Assembly (NCBI GenBank): GCA_009761415.1
Contig: QUOL01000004.1
Coordinates: 248,001-312,000, forward strand
From: Sarcomyxa edulis
Taxonomy: Eukaryota > Basidiomycota > Agaricomycetes > Agaricales > Mycenaceae
Reading direction: 5' to 3'
DNA: 64,000 nucleotides
Shown: positions 11,101 to 22,664 of the stretch, piece by piece
Layout of the letters: each line of letters opens with the position of its first letter
Numbering within the stretch: position 1 is the stretch's first letter
Program-made: the position numbers and the translations under genes
The notes under the pieces: model-generated
Database searches by the model: none
The model's input: the letters and a program-made list of their open reading frames with translations, nothing else
Told to the model about the DNA's origin: nothing

Positions 11101-12497
11101 GTGCTCCACAATATCCACCTGATGTCTTGACTTCTCATTTAGAACCACAGGGCGATTTTACGCGGTAAATGATCCGTTACATCTGTGTTGACATAAATTT
11201 ATTATTTGAATTTCAGGACCGGCAAGCGTGATCTTACTGGGATGCTCAACGACGGCGTAAATTCATTGGCTAGGCAAGTGTGCCACTACCTTTCACTTCA
11301 GAAGACACCTTATCTAACCGTAACTCACAGAATGTATACCTCAACGTTCAGCGACTGGTTCTGTCAAGCTGTCATCGACTTTGTACTCGGATATCGGACG
11401 CTGTCTGTATTTTCTGAATTTCTGCTACGGTTGCAGTCCACGGATCCGCGCGATATAATCAGGCTGTCCAAGATCCGTGCAGAAGCCATTGCGACATCCG
11501 CGTCCCGGGTATTGGAAGAAGGCGAACAATTGATCTCTGGATGGACTCTCTTCGCCCCAGCAGAATTAAATACAAAGATCGCGGACAAGTTCGAAGAGAA
11601 GGTGCTACTCTTGGTGAGCAGTGTCAACAATGTCGCGACACATTATAGTCCTAAACATATTCGTTAGACTGCGCGTGCTCTATACATAATTGTAAACTCG
11701 ATCCTCATCTTTCTCGGGCGTGTTCACTCATCGAAGGCTTAGTGTTACGATTATACCCTAGAAAAAGTCAAGATCTGTACCCGTGTACCACTTGGAGACA
11801 TCGACAGGATCACTAAAGGCAAGCATAGAGCAAATACGCTCGGACCTACTACTAATGAATCAGACAGGAGCCTACATTCTCTCGCCCTTGGAAGAAGCCA
11901 GCCGTGATCCTTTACAAAATGCTGGATTTGTCATTTCTTGGTTCAACTTCAACCAAGTTACGCGAGTAACGAGTTATTCCGTCCGAAACAGCCTTGATAC
12001 GCCCTCTCCTCGACCAACATCACCAGCAATGGGGAAGCCTTCCATATCCGCCCTTTCCGCCATCTCGACCCTCAAGCGCAAAGGAACTACGCCTCTGTCC
12101 AAGATCCTATTCGACCCATCACTAGCGACTGATGGTACAGAAAAGTCGTTTGCCGCTTTCAAAGTCCTTCCCATTGATCCTGCACGGATCCGACGGGCGT
12201 CTAGCACGGGTGGCGCATTATCGGACACCTCGGATGAATTGACTGAAGCTTCGAATTGTCAAGAGGCGGTAGATCTCATTGTGGAGAGCATCCGTAAAGC
12301 CTGTCAAGATATCGGGGGCGCCCATGGTGATTTTGTTCGTACGGAGGATGTTGTCAGGTGAGGAGTTCACTTCCCTGCAGACGCGCCTGTACTGAATCTC
12401 GTGTTGATGACCCAGCCTGGCAGAGGCTCAGCGGATGACGAGTGTCTATGCAAAGATGGAGTACGGCGTGAAGAGGTTATTATGGTTGGGCGGTTGA
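8119..12497 (+). CDS. Sac domain phosphoinositide phosphatase, Sac2/INPP5F-like
   Basis: A many-exon gene. The N-terminal Sac fold is recognisable from [11 protein letters not shown] and [19 protein letters not shown] blocks (the actual residue before FDES is Leu). An acidic, Ser-rich insert (roughly 8900-9250) interrupts it. The catalytic part carries [36 protein letters not shown] and [11 protein letters not shown]. The CX5R active site reads [11 protein letters not shown], at about 10721-10755. [18 protein letters not shown] and [18 protein letters not shown] follow, typical of INPP5F/Sac2 4-phosphatases, then a C-terminal domain of hSac2 type ([20 protein letters not shown]). The last exon, starting near 12416, is spliced from a donor at 12357 and ends [13 protein letters not shown]; reading on without splicing would stop at 12361. 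No C-terminal transmembrane pair is seen, which argues against Sac1. The role is probably PI4P or PI(4,5)P2 turnover on endosomal membranes. Confidence 0.88.
11274..11330 (+). other. GC-AG intron in the Sac2-like gene
   Basis: The exon ends TTGGCTAG and the intron opens GCAAGT, the standard context for a GC donor; it ends CTCACAG. Removing these 57 nt joins DGVNSLAR to [17 protein letters not shown], matching the uninterrupted family block. The intron is a multiple of three and contains no stop, so retention would simply insert 19 residues. Confidence 0.75.
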
Positions 12498-12942
12498 TAC
12501 CCATGTACAGTTGTACTCTTTCTGTTCTTGTAAAGCCGCCACTCATGAGTACCAAATGATGTGGTATGTAATTGCTATGCGTACAATGGGATGCGTACTC
12601 GGGTAATTATAAGAGTGCGAATCGACATCGAACAACCGATGATTACTGAACGAGTGTCAGACCCAACTTTAGAAAGAGAAGGTAGGGTCAAGAAAGAGGT
12701 GGAAAAACCGTCCAAATATTGTTCGAAGAGGAACTACTCGAGATGTATAAAGTAAATGGGTAGGTAGATGAGTAGGAGGGGGAAGCATATTAGCTTAGGA
12801 AGGAGGAGAGGATGTGAATACAGATAGAATGGAACCCTTGAACACTAGAAACGCTAAACCGAGAAATGTAGTCCACAAAATAATTCCGAAAAGAAAGAAG
12901 ATAAAGAATGCAACACTCTTCTTCCGTGCTCATTCTTCGTCT

Positions 12943-15900
12943 TCACATCAACCCACTCCCCAGGTCTATGTACTTCGTCACCCGTTTTAAAGACTTGGCA
13001 CTCTGCACCCACTCCTCATCATCCTCGTCCTCGTCCACGTCACTCCCCATCCTCGCGGAATGTGCGTGGCGTTCACACAACATTCTCCCATCCACCTCCC
13101 AGTATTCACTCAATTGTACCTGGCATTTGGGATATCCAGGATGCTCGCAAAGCATATGCTCAGGGTGGTACCGGTCTCCTGTATGGGAGACCGCACACGG
13201 GCCTTCGATCGGCTGCCCGCATTGGGCGGCGGAGCAGAGGGAATCGTTGGCTTCGTGGTAATGATATGCGCATAATGGTTTACCGTCAAAGACGTAGAAC
13301 GTCTTGTCTGGGAAAGGTTTCTGGGGAATAATGAGATCAGTCGCACGGAAGGATTCCAGGAATAAAGAAAACATACATGGCATGTATGGCAGTTGAAGCA
13401 ATCTCTATGATATTTACCCTTCAACTGTCCATCAGAGGACGAAACGGCCTGTTTCTCTATCGGTAGATGACAACGACGACACTAATTAAACGGAACATAT
13501 GTCAGCGAACAATGAATCTCATTTCATTATGCAGACGGGAAATGAGAGCGCTAATCTTTCCGTGCAATAAACACCGGAACCAGAACCGAAGGAACAGGGA
13601 GAACAGCCTCCAGTCTAGAACCCGCGCGGATGCAAGTAGCCTAGAACCCCAAACCAAATCAAAAGAGACTGACCTTTGGTAAATACATATTCTTCCAGCA
13701 CCTCTCACAAAGCACACCCCCTCCATCAACCTGCACCCACCTCCCGTCCTCAATGCGTGTATCGCACCTGACGCAAACCTTTGACTTTCTGACTCTCTCC
13801 TTCTCTTTCCTCTTCTCCATCTTGGCTGGTACAATCTTCTCCTTGTCTTTATCCCATTGCCCATCTGTAGGGTATGTAGGGCTCGTATGTGAGCGTGTAG
13901 GCAGTTTGACCGCCTTGGCCTCTTGTGGAGACGCCGTGCCACCTTGCATCGTATTACTGCGTTGTGGCTGAGAAGCAGAAGCACTGGCAGGCGTTGCTCC
14001 AAATGACACAGAAGGGAACGCACGCTGCTTGCCAGTCGACTTACTTTTCGACAAGCTAGTACTCCCACGAGCACTCCGATTATCATCTCCACCACCATCA
14101 TCATAAATGCTTCCCATCCCACTGACACTCCCATAATCATCATCAGCAACACTCCCGTTCCCATTCGCTTTCGCGTTCCCACCAGCATCCTCAAGAAGCG
14201 TCTCCATAGCTTTCTCCAAAGCCCCCGTCCCCAGTCCAGTCCCCGTCATCCTCCCCGCATTCTTCAGATAAGTGCTCCCACTTCTTGCACTCCCACTACT
14301 ACTCGCCCCACTAACACTCCTATCCCTCCCTTGCCCAGGTCGGACCCCAGGTCCTCCAATCCTCGGACTAGCCGTCTGCGCTAACCCCAACGCATGTGCG
14401 ATACGCGCAGAGTTCTTGCGCGAGATAGACGAGGCGTCGGATGAGATGGAGGAGTAGGACGATTCAGAGCCTGATTTTTGGTGGTTGGGAGTTTTAGCTG
14501 ATTTGCCGCGGTCAGAGAGGGATGGGAACAGGACGTCGGAGTTGGCGGTGTTTCTGTTGGTAGTTGAGGGACCGCCTGATCGGAGGATGGATGATGTGAG
14601 GGGGAGTGGTGGGGGAGGTGCACGGGATCTTTGGGATGGTCCGTCGTCTGCGTCTTCTTCGTCTGAATCTGCGTATGCGAGACCGAGCTCGGAGCCTGAT
14701 GGAGGCGAGAGGGTCATTGCCCTTGAGTCGGTCTTCGACGAAACGCGTTTGGAATAGGAGGATACGGAGGTACGCGGTGTTATGTTGGTATCATCGGTAT
14801 CGTCGTTGTTGGTATTGTTATTAGTTGAAGCCTGGGTATTGTTACTGTTATTGTTATTGTCATTAACGGTCGCGCTGCCGGGGAGTTTATTCTTGTATTT
14901 TTCGAAGAAAGGTAGACGGATAGATAAGGCGGGTGTAGCTGGGGTAGTAGGGGTAGGTGGGTTCTTCAGTGCAGGTGAAGGGGAGCGGGGTCCTTGTTGA
15001 GTGGGAGACTGAGTGAAAGGAGAGACTGGACTCGGGGAGTGCGAGTGTGAGGAATACCCTGAACCAGCTGATAAGGGTGGTGTGGTTGCTACTGCTAGAG
15101 TATTCTGTGATCAGTACCTTGAATAGTGAAAGACTCTTGGAGGATGGCTTACAACGCGATGTGGATGCCTCCAAGGCGGTAGTGTTGATGTCAAGATATT
15201 TAGGCGCATTGGCCCTTCGACCGTCCATACCTTGGACTGAAAGGCGTGGAGGATCAGCGAATCCAGGGGGCATCACGAACATAGCGGCACGAGCGGCTGC
15301 AGCAAAGCCTCTACGTCCTACGCCGGCCATACCGGCTTCTCCACCTGTCTTGGTATCGGGCTCGACAGTTTGAGGACGAGGAGGCTGCGATTCCGGGCGA
15401 GGCGGTGGTACAGACACGGGTTTGGTGGTAGGGGCGGCATTTCCGATTGGAGACGGAGCGTATGAAGGGCGCGCAGTAGTAGGGGGAGAGACATTGGATG
15501 CGATAGATCCGGCGGTGGACAGAGCTCGTGAACGACTGTCTGGACGAGGGCGTGACGAACTAGAGCTTGTGTTGGAGGGCTGGCGTGAGGGGGTAGGCTC
15601 GGGTTCGGGCTGGGGACGAGATAGTGGGCTCTTCTTCGGCTGATACTGGGGCCTTCCATGGGGAGCAGGGGTAACTTTCGGGGGGCCACGAGACGCAGGT
15701 CTACTTGCTGGGCTACTGGATGAGCTGGGGGTTGGCACTGGACTTTTAGCACGCGGTGCAGAGGGTGCGACACGTCCTTGTAATCTGGCAGGCAATAGTG
15801 ATGCGACAGCGCTTGCAGCTACCTTTGGTTCTGGGAGAGTAGGGACTGGAGGAGTAGGACGACAGGTATGATCACCCAGCTCATCTAGAGGGACTGGTTG

Positions 15901-15999
15901 ATTACAGTTTGAACATTTTACGGAAGGCAATAGTTGTGAGATACGTCCTGCAGGGTCGCCTGGTGGATTTGCAGGCGTGGGTCTGAGCTGGGCCATCAT
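12943..15999 (-). CDS. LIM domain protein, paxillin/Pxl1-like
   Basis: Four exons (15153-15999, 13674-15094, 13377-13481, 12943-13320) give 916 residues in a consistent frame. The N-terminus has a small zinc-type motif, VKCSNCNQPVPLDELGDHTC (residues about 28-47), then several hundred residues rich in Ser, Pro and Arg, including an Asn-rich run. The C-terminal quarter carries a CVRCDTRI...CERCW pair, a full LIM domain (CRRCHLPIE, YHRDCFNCHTCHK, PLCAYHYHE) and a second, looser LIM (CGQPIEG, RYHPEHMLCEHPG, GRMLCERH). Disordered N-terminus plus C-terminal LIMs is the arrangement of fungal Pxl1, which links the actin ring or polarity sites to Rho signalling. The orthology is inference; the LIM domains are plain. 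Confidence 0.85.
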
Positions 16000-16707
16000 C
16001 TGGCTGTAGACTATGCTTGTAGACTATGCTTGTAGACTGCTTGGTGTAAAGATTGTGAGATGGATGTTACGACCAGCGTTGGGTAGAAGATGGGAGAAGA
16101 CAAGCTGCTGCAGCTGGCGGACAGTCGCAAGACGTCAAGCAGCAGTTGGAATCAGACAAAAACATGCAGACATCCTAAAAACAAGCCAACCCGCATAGCA
16201 CAACATAGCCGGTTTCTGCTTCTCTTTCTCATTCCATGGCAACTAACATGACTGGGTAGTACTACTCTAGTAGGAATACATCCTAGTCTAGGGCTGGCGC
16301 TGGCGTTGGCGTTCCCCGACTCTGCTGTGCTGCGGTACACCTCGAGCCTTGGCACCAGCGAGTGGCATTTCCAAACTCACGATGTTAGCCGCATCGTTGA
16401 TCCCATCTCAGACCTGCTAGTCGCTAACAAGTTCACCCGCATGTCTTCCGTTCTTCGATCTCGTCTTTACATCCATCCATCATCATGCGAACAGCTGCGA
16501 CAAGGTGGGCACACGACCTGATAGCTGTCGGTGCTATACCTTGCCTGGACGATCTACATACGCTTTAGGAACGTCCATACGGGCCTTCAAAAGTACTGTT
16601 CCATTCGGTGATACAACACTCTGATCGACGACAACAAGAACCCCGAGGTCGACGACTGTTATCCTTCCAGGGCCTGTGTCATCCCGAGCTGCTAGCACTG
16701 TGCGCCC
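16000..16707. other. Intergenic, LIM gene upstream side, 708 bp
   Basis: Promoter side of the LIM gene up to the left end of the inverted-repeat element. A tandem repeat of about 15 bp (tgtagactatgctTG-type units) occurs at 16005-16040. No coding frame can be supported. Confidence 0.4.
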
Positions 16708-16728
16708 CAGACCGGGTGAAAACTCACC
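16708..16728 (+). repeat. Left terminal inverted repeat
   Basis: A 21-bp end, identical to the reverse complement of 17806-17826. Confidence 0.9.
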
Positions 16729-17393
16729 GGCAAAGGGTGAATTTATCTCTTCACCCGGTGACCGGGTGGTCTAAGGGTGAAATAAAAAACAGTAAATTGT
16801 CAACAAACCAACGGGTGGTAGCAGGGCTGTTTTCACCCTGTATATTCACCCATTTTCGAGTGATTTTCACCATTTTGGACTTAGCCATTTTTTCGCTGCT
16901 GTGGCTGAGTGTTGTCAGCTATTTGGTCAGCACGTTCTCGTTTGTGTCGCTGCTCGTCGTCTCTGTCACCCATCACCGGCACCATCGCGCCATTCTTCTC
17001 CCTCTGCCTCCTCGACGTCCACCGTCAACGTGTCTCGAGTCAACTGTATGAACGAGTCCCCGAGAGAACATGTGCACGGTTCTCTCGGTGCCTGGTTCAT
17101 CCAGAACACTCACGACACCTCATCTTCGACATCTTCGATATCTTCGGACCCTTACAACTCCTCACGCGCGCCAGTCAACAATAAATTGCCCCACCTTCAA
17201 AGGGCCTTTGTCTGCTTGTGGTCTGCAGTTTTGACCTACCCCCCTGGAGATGCGGAGTTCAGGAGCAGTTTCGGGCAATCGAAGCTCATATAGATCTAGC
17301 ATGCACCACTGGTATGTCGGGTCAAGTCTCTCTTCTCCTACATATTCTGATCAAGAGTCTATCACTGTTGTTACCCTAGAGGCATTGTGTCAT

Positions 17394-17443
17394 TGGAGTT
17401 GGAGTTGGGATTGGGGCTGGAGTTGGAGTTGGAGTTGGGTTTA
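17394..17443 (+). repeat. GGAGTT-type hexamer repeat inside the element
   Basis: About eight imperfect units of TTGGAG/TTGGGA in 50 bp. It lies in the internal part of the inverted-repeat element and has no coding context. Confidence 0.7.
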
Positions 17444-17805
17444 TCTAGGCATTTAGTGTACTTCCAGCAGGCTATCCATGTACATATGCCTTGTACCTGT
17501 ACTAGTACTGCATCCTATCACATTTAGATTCAATATGCACCACATAGCAATGGGTATTTTCAACACAATGACTAGTGAAAGCTCCCTGAAAAGATAGTAA
17601 ACTTCACTCTTGGATGTCGAGAAATTTACTCGAAAAAAGGGTCAAAATCACCCTATGGCCAGCTCAGAAAGGCGGGTGAAAGGGAAATCTGACGGGCTAA
17701 AAAATCCCCCTCGATTTCGGCCGTGCAATGGGTGAAAATCACTATGTACGGGGTATTTTCACCCTCCGAAAGGTTCAATTTATACTGATTTTTGAGTGAT
17801 TTATA

Positions 17806-17826
17806 GGTGAGTTTTCACCCGGTCTG
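17806..17826 (-). repeat. Right terminal inverted repeat
   Basis: A 21-bp end, identical to the reverse complement of 16708-16728. The base runs outside the two ends differ. Confidence 0.9.
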
Positions 17827-19013
17827 AGCACCTCAGAGGCTTCTTACACTGACGTGCGACGACGATCCTCCGCGGAACAATCGAAACCTCCCTCGATCAG
17901 ATAAATACTGCCGTTATACCCCAGAGCGTCTCAGAAATAGATAAGATTTCTAGCCAACCACGTCGCGGGACCGTCTTCCCATTGACACCGAGGGAACCGT
18001 TCTCATCGATGTGTGCAATGCTTACTTTTGAGTCCCACTACACCCTCAATCGCAGTCTAGCGTTCGTCTATCCCCAAATGCAAGTCTCGCGACATAGCCA
18101 TAGCAAGGTACTTTACGACCGGATTCCCGCCCCACCGATACTAGTGCCATCAGCGCCCTCGATATGCATCTCCCTCCCTCGACATTTTGCGGTCACTGCA
18201 CCCGAGCGCATGGTAACGTGCGCCACAACGATGGTCACTCCAACTCACACCACCAGAAACTCAAGAGCAGCTGACTGATTCTGAATCAGCCCAGTGGAAC
18301 GGGAACGCAACTCTCATCCATGACAGATGCGGCAGTTCATCACCATACAAAACCGTCTCAACTGCCAGTGTTACTTGGAGCCATCCTCAAACCCCATGTG
18401 AAGGTCTACCATTTTTTGACCATTTTCCCTTCTTGTCATCGTTTTCTTGTCGTTGTCCAAACTTCTTTCCCTCTCTGCTCAAGCTCAAGATTTGCTCCCA
18501 CCACAGGACATCAGGTTGTCTAGTATTGATTCCATTAGCGTCGATGATGCCTAGTACCATAAGATGTATTCTACTACTAATTTTACACTTGCGCTTATTA
18601 GAAAGATCGAGATGTACTGTAAATATGTACATCGACGAAATAAAATAAGTGAAAAGCGTTCAAGGATTACGGTACTCGCAGGAGGGAAGGAGGGGGGCCG
18701 GGGAGAGAGGGCCGGGGAGGGAGGGAGAGAAGAAGATAAAGTTTACTATGTAGGTATGTACTTGGTGTTGTATTCGTTCGTTCGTTGGGGGAGGAAGCAA
18801 GCCAGTCGGAGTCGGAGTCGGTCGGATTGAGGGGGCAGCGATAAGCGATAACGTGCGACAGCAATATGAAAACAACGGCGAGATGATATAAAGATTTGTA
18901 CTTGAAGAGAATGAATTGACGGTTTGGAAATGTCGAATGTTATTTGTGTATGGGGGAAATAGAGATGGAGATGATAAGACGGAAACGGAAAGGTGAAAGG
19001 GAAATTGAAACTT
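17827..19013. other. Intergenic, 1.19 kb, with purine-rich tract
   Basis: Between the inverted-repeat element and the transcription-factor stop codon. The tract 18680-18740 is almost pure G/A and is followed by short GTTC repeats at 18775-18787. Part of it must be the 3' UTR of the factor. No gene is supported. Confidence 0.45.
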
Positions 19014-22000
19014 CTATGAATAGTGGAGCTGGCCGGATCGATTTTCATTTTCGTGAGTTTGTTGCGAAGCAGGGTTGTGTTGGGGCTGCTGGAAGCCTCC
19101 TCCGCCCGTTCCGTCACCACCCGGCGGGTTGAAGCGAGAGAAAAAGGTGTCCCATTGTCCTGAGAACATAGAAGAACACAGAGGGTGTAATGTCAGCATC
19201 TGAAAAAAATTGAGACGGAAATGAAACGTACCCCAGTCAAACATCCCACCAGGAATACCTTCCAAAAATCCCGTATCGGCCATAGCAAATTGTTGCAATG
19301 TATCCGATGCCTGAGGAACATCGAGGACGTTCATCACCTGCACGTTGCCCGGAACAGAGGAAGAATTCATCGCCGGATTCACGTTCGGATACGTATTCCC
19401 TCTTCCTCCTCCGAGAGGTGTGAAATTCACCAACGAAGTCGAACCGGAACCGGAACCTGCACTGGAGCGTGCACCTCCGCCACCGCCAGCACCACCGCCA
19501 AGCTGGTCATTGACTGGAGTGCGCATGGCCGACGTCATTCCACGGTAGGAAGAACGATCATCGGCAGGAAGAGGCGGGGCAAAGGCAGAAGGAGAAAACA
19601 ACGAGGCGCGGTCATTGTCGGTTGAGGTTGAAGCATGGACTGTCGTCGTTGCCTCACCTTCAGATTCATCATCCGAACTGCTGCTATTAATTATCGTACC
19701 GGCGGGTAGGTCCTTGTAATCTCTGTCCCGGGCCTCGCCACGTGCGATGAAGACCCCGCCTCCTGGCCGGGATGGATCTTTCTTGTAATCCAAGCCGCCA
19801 AAAGGCTGCTTACCGATGACACCGCCGGTGGGGTTCAAGGCGGGGGCTTCACTGGGCAGAGGTGGGCCTTGAGTGGCCTCGTAAAGCAGAGCAATGATTT
19901 CGGCAGTCTATGGAAAATATAGAAGGATGATAAATGATGTTAGTCAAGGTGAGCGAAAATATTATAAATGTAACGGGCCTTTCGTCTAGCTGACATATGG
20001 TCAGGCGATAATGATCCTTCCCATCTCCGTACGCAATCGCGTAACACGCGTAATTTGGACGCAGCTTCCTCGTCCTTGCGTCGTACCCAAGTGTGATACT
20101 AAATCCCCAATTAAGTCGATGAATATTATATATGAATGAGCGGCTTACTTGAACAAAGGCGCAAGAAGTGGCACAGTAGGCAACCAACAACCAAACGTCA
20201 TAAACACGTTCATTAGCATCAAGCCAATCAATAGCTTCACCAGTAAGCTTAACAAGGGAGGACCATTGCTCCACCGTCAACCCAAATTTGAGATGGGCAG
20301 GACAGATATAGGAGATGCGCATGAAAACGCGCCAGAACATCATGCTGACGCACGCGTATAATAGATGGAGAAGGCCTGCATTATCATATAGTGTGAGGAG
20401 GCAGGAGGAAAATAGAGGTAGTCATGATACACACCTGCACTGCGAGAGCTATCGGCTCCTCTATATTTGAGATTGTCCGGAAGGTGATCTTTCCATGCCT
20501 CTATATCAGATAGCAGCTGATATAACATTTGATCGTCGGTGAAAGTCAACCCAGAGGGACTGCAAAGCGGGATGAGCGGATGTCAAGCCCAAATTGAAGT
20601 CACAAGACATACCTATAAACCGACTTGAGCACTCGGCCAAGAAGGACACTAAGACGGACAAGTTCGTCCATGTAGAGATCGGTTGAATCTCCCGAGGAAG
20701 GTAATCGCGCGTCACAATCTTGGACATCGATCATGTAAGGATGACCGTAGGCTAGACCAGTCCTGTGCGAAGATGTCAGAAATGTTGATAAAGAGGCCGA
20801 AGGTATAATCTGATTGCCTTACCATCTATCACTGATCACGCAGGCACCCCATAACCTTCGACGCATTTCGATGTTTTGTTTCACTGATTCGGCACGGTGC
20901 AATCCCAAATCTTGGGCCTATCGATGAAGATTAGACGGCTCGGCTAGGTAGATCAAGCGAGAGACCAACCATCCGAATCGCAGTACCAAGTCTGATCCAA
21001 AGAGCTGATAGTGCATTAGGCACAAACTGCGAATGGCAATCACCCGTCATACACAAGATCAGTAGAGCTTGAACGTTGACGATAGACGGCGTCGACAAAA
21101 CATCTTCCGATTTGATGACAGAGTTGACCGCGTGGCGTATCGAGTCGAAGACACTCTGTGGCACCTCTCTTCGTGCGGCGGCTACCAGACACATCGAGTA
21201 CAACAATATTGGCGGAGGAGAAGGATGAAGAAGGAACTCTGCCTGAGTAATAACAGGCAGCATCGGTGAGACCTCCATAAAGTATGCGTTGACGAGTTTC
21301 TCGACGACGTCCCGCTCGATGCGCAAGTCAACCGGCTTTGTCATCGCGAGATTCTGTTCATCAGAATGGGGCTTCTGGACCTGTATGAGGCCATCGCCAG
21401 ACTTCGAGACCTCCCACGTATGGTGATATCGGAGATCATAAGACTCGTAAACTCTTGACGGTATGGAAGCTTGAGAATGTAAAATATGGGCAGGAGATGT
21501 GGGACCTATATTGTTAGTCATCAGACCGAACGAAGGAGATAGGCAATGGCTAGTGAGGACTAACCGAAAACTCCTATCTCTCGTTTGGATTGTGGGTCGC
21601 CGTGAGGAGAGTCAGTTCCTCGTCTACCATCAGGTTTGTCTTTTTCAGCGGCTTCGTCCTCTATTTTTTTCTTCTTAAAGCGAGTCTCTGTGATAGGTAG
21701 GAAAAAGGTGCACTCGAAGCCGTATTGTTTGCAATGGTGACAGGCAGGGGGTTCAGAATCCGTAAGAATATCACATCTACGTGAAGGAGATCAGTGATAG
21801 GTTACGAGGTGAAGAAAAAAACCTGAAACAGGAGCGAACCTGATTTTACGACTCCTGCAGCTATCACAAGCACGCTGGGTTTTTGTCCGTTTCTTCAAGT
21901 CGACGAGAGCTTGAGCAGCCTGTTGTTGAGTAGGTTGTGTGCGGGCATCGCTTCCAGATGCCCCAGTTTCCTCGTCGGATGCCTTGTCTCCATTTTTTTG

Positions 22001-22664
22001 ACGTGACCCCTCGTTCCCCGATTTTCTTTTCCGTTTATTGCCCGCTTGCGCCTGTTGTGGTACAGGCGAAGGGGCAGGTTGAGGAGAATCAGAAGCAGTA
22101 CTGGGCCTAGGCGGAGCGTACATCATCATTTGTTGTGGGTACGGTGGGTAGGGGTAATGAGGCGTGTATGGATTAGTATGCATGGGATACGCATATTGTG
22201 GTTGACCAGAAGAATTAGCTGGGGCAGACGGAGGGGGATACCCGGGAGGAAGTTGTCCCTGTGGACTGAAAGGTGCTCCGTTCATCGGGTATTGAGGATT
22301 CATGATATATGCAGGAACAGGATAAGGTTGGATTGCTGGTAAAACCTGAGGGGCCGACGATGGCTTTGTGACTATGAGACAACATTGCGGTTGGAATTAC
22401 ACGGAAAACATAATCATTAAATCCGTTATTATCCTGGAGGTATATTATAGATGGAATACTTGGCTCACCTTGAGGTGTGCGGGGAGAAGCAGCCGCGGCG
22501 GATGTACGAGTTTTTGATTCTGCCGTCTTGGTCTGCCGCGGTTTCTTGGTTGTGGTTGGCTTGTCTGGCTCTGGCGGAGTCGGCGGCAACGACTGCGGCA
22601 ACGGCTGCTGAGAGTTGGAAAGAGAAGAAACGTTGTTTGCTGGTTTGCCGGGTTGAGATGTCAT
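19014..22664 (-). CDS. Zn2Cys6 fungal transcription factor
   Basis: A nuclear zinc-cluster regulator. The N-terminus is Pro/Gln/Tyr-rich and then Lys-rich (GNKRKRKSGNEG). The binuclear cluster is complete: RACDSCRSRKIRC and, after an intron near 21780-21840, ACHHCKQYGFEC. A fungal-specific transcription factor domain follows, with VEKLVNAYFMEVSPMLPVI, the central signature AQDLGLHRAESVKQN joined to EMRRRLWGACVISDRWTGLA, and QWSSLVKLTGEAIDW. The C-terminus is Gly/Ser-rich with an aromatic patch, GGMFDWGQWDTFFSRFNPP, which could be an activation motif. At least nine introns. The domain pair is common to hundreds of fungal regulators, so the target pathway cannot be named. Stop at 19014-19016; start ATG at 22662-22664. 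Confidence 0.88.

Larger units (their letters stand above)
16708..17826. mobile_element. Non-autonomous DNA transposon with 21-bp perfect TIRs
   Basis: The two ends are exact inverted copies: CAGACCGGGTGAAAACTCACC at 16708-16728 and its reverse complement at 17806-17826. Inside both ends the motif GGGTGAAA and its complement recur many times (for example near 16736, 16776, 16832, 16846, 17643, 17677, 17730, 17758), the kind of subterminal repeats bound by hAT-type transposases. Internal frames do not resemble a transposase, so the 1,119-bp unit should depend on one elsewhere. The ends start with CAG, as many hAT elements do, but I could not find a clear 8-bp target duplication, so the superfamily is uncertain and the copy may be old. 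It lies 0.7 kb upstream of the LIM gene. Confidence 0.75.

Noticed and set aside
12359..12361. TGA at the end of the long exon as the stop of the Sac2-like gene
   Set aside because: A GTGAGG donor overlaps it, and splicing to about 12416 adds a helical block ending WLGG that continues the hSac2-type domain.
16608..17456. Open frames inside the inverted-repeat element as a transposase
   Set aside because: They are short, overlap in different frames, are low in complexity and show no catalytic motif.
18680..18740. Purine-rich tract as a coding or structural RNA feature
   Set aside because: It is simple-sequence DNA in a 3' region; no stem structure or conserved RNA motif can be drawn.
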